A stretch of DNA of 64,000 nt. Origin: Lamellibrachia columna (taxonomy: Eukaryota; Annelida; Polychaeta; Sabellida; Siboglinidae). Where the stretch lies: assembly GCA_963662155.1 (NCBI GenBank), contig OY759267.1, forward strand, positions 12,991,097 through 13,055,096, read 5' to 3'. The notes beneath the pieces are model-generated. The model made no database searches and was not told the DNA's origin. It saw only the letters and a list, made by a program, of their open reading frames with translations. A program made the position numbers and the translations under genes. Below are positions 63,906 through 64,000 of this stretch, in pieces. Positions within the stretch are counted from its first letter, which is position 1, and each line of letters begins with the position of its first letter.

Positions 63906-64000
63906 GTAAACATATCACTTGCTCCCTTTTGTCATTTAAGGTTGTATATTCCTTGATTCCTTGATGACTCTTCATTGCAATTTACATTTTGGGGTAACAA

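Overview
This window is animal nuclear DNA, most likely from a marine invertebrate. It holds interrupted genes with GT-AG introns, a CUB/LDL-receptor-A membrane protein, tRNA-derived SINEs, several LINE lineages (CR1/L2-like, Rex1-like, RTE-like), Ty3/Gypsy elements, a tyrosine-recombinase (DIRS/Ngaro-like) retroelement, a FLYWCH-MULE DNA transposon and many micro- and minisatellites. There are no bacterial operons, rRNA genes or viral genomes. I cannot name the species; an amphioxus-, hemichordate- or lophotrochozoan-like genome would fit.

Layout. 1-8.5 kb: degraded LINE fragments, a SINE, short tandem repeats, and a possible short host gene on the minus strand (first exon near 7.9 kb, last exon near 5.9 kb). 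8.5-17.1 kb: a nested block. An old repeat carrying a 43-bp palindromic unit was invaded by a nearly intact Gypsy element (192-bp LTRs, CATAT target duplication, one 1609-codon gag-pol ORF) and by a 5'-truncated Rex1-like LINE with an open RT frame. 17-24.2 kb: dispersed repeats, an ACGG/ACGC satellite, a decayed second Gypsy, a hAT-like element rich in GGGCC motifs, and a pair of identical 267-bp direct repeats. 24.6-31 kb: LINE tails, then a decayed DIRS/Ngaro-like element (gag zinc motif, RT, RNase H, tyrosine recombinase) followed by its own split direct repeats.

33.1-57.9 kb is one host gene on the minus strand. I joined eight exons by splice sites with consistent phases: end of CUB1, CUB2, two LDLa modules, a transmembrane helix, and a cytoplasmic tail with three PPxY motifs, an eleven-copy 10-residue coding repeat and a C-terminal PDZ-ligand-like TTV. 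The 5' exons were not found. All seven introns contain private minisatellites, and they also host an intact MULE transposon (105-bp TIRs, 9-bp target duplication), an intact RTE-like LINE (1002 codons, 13-bp target duplication), CR1/L2 fragments and a hAT-like element.

57.9-64 kb: SINE and LINE remnants, a dispersed repeat matching one near 18.5 kb, a 78-bp tandem repeat that runs into a long GT/GTGC tract, and a second copy of the repeat that opens the window.
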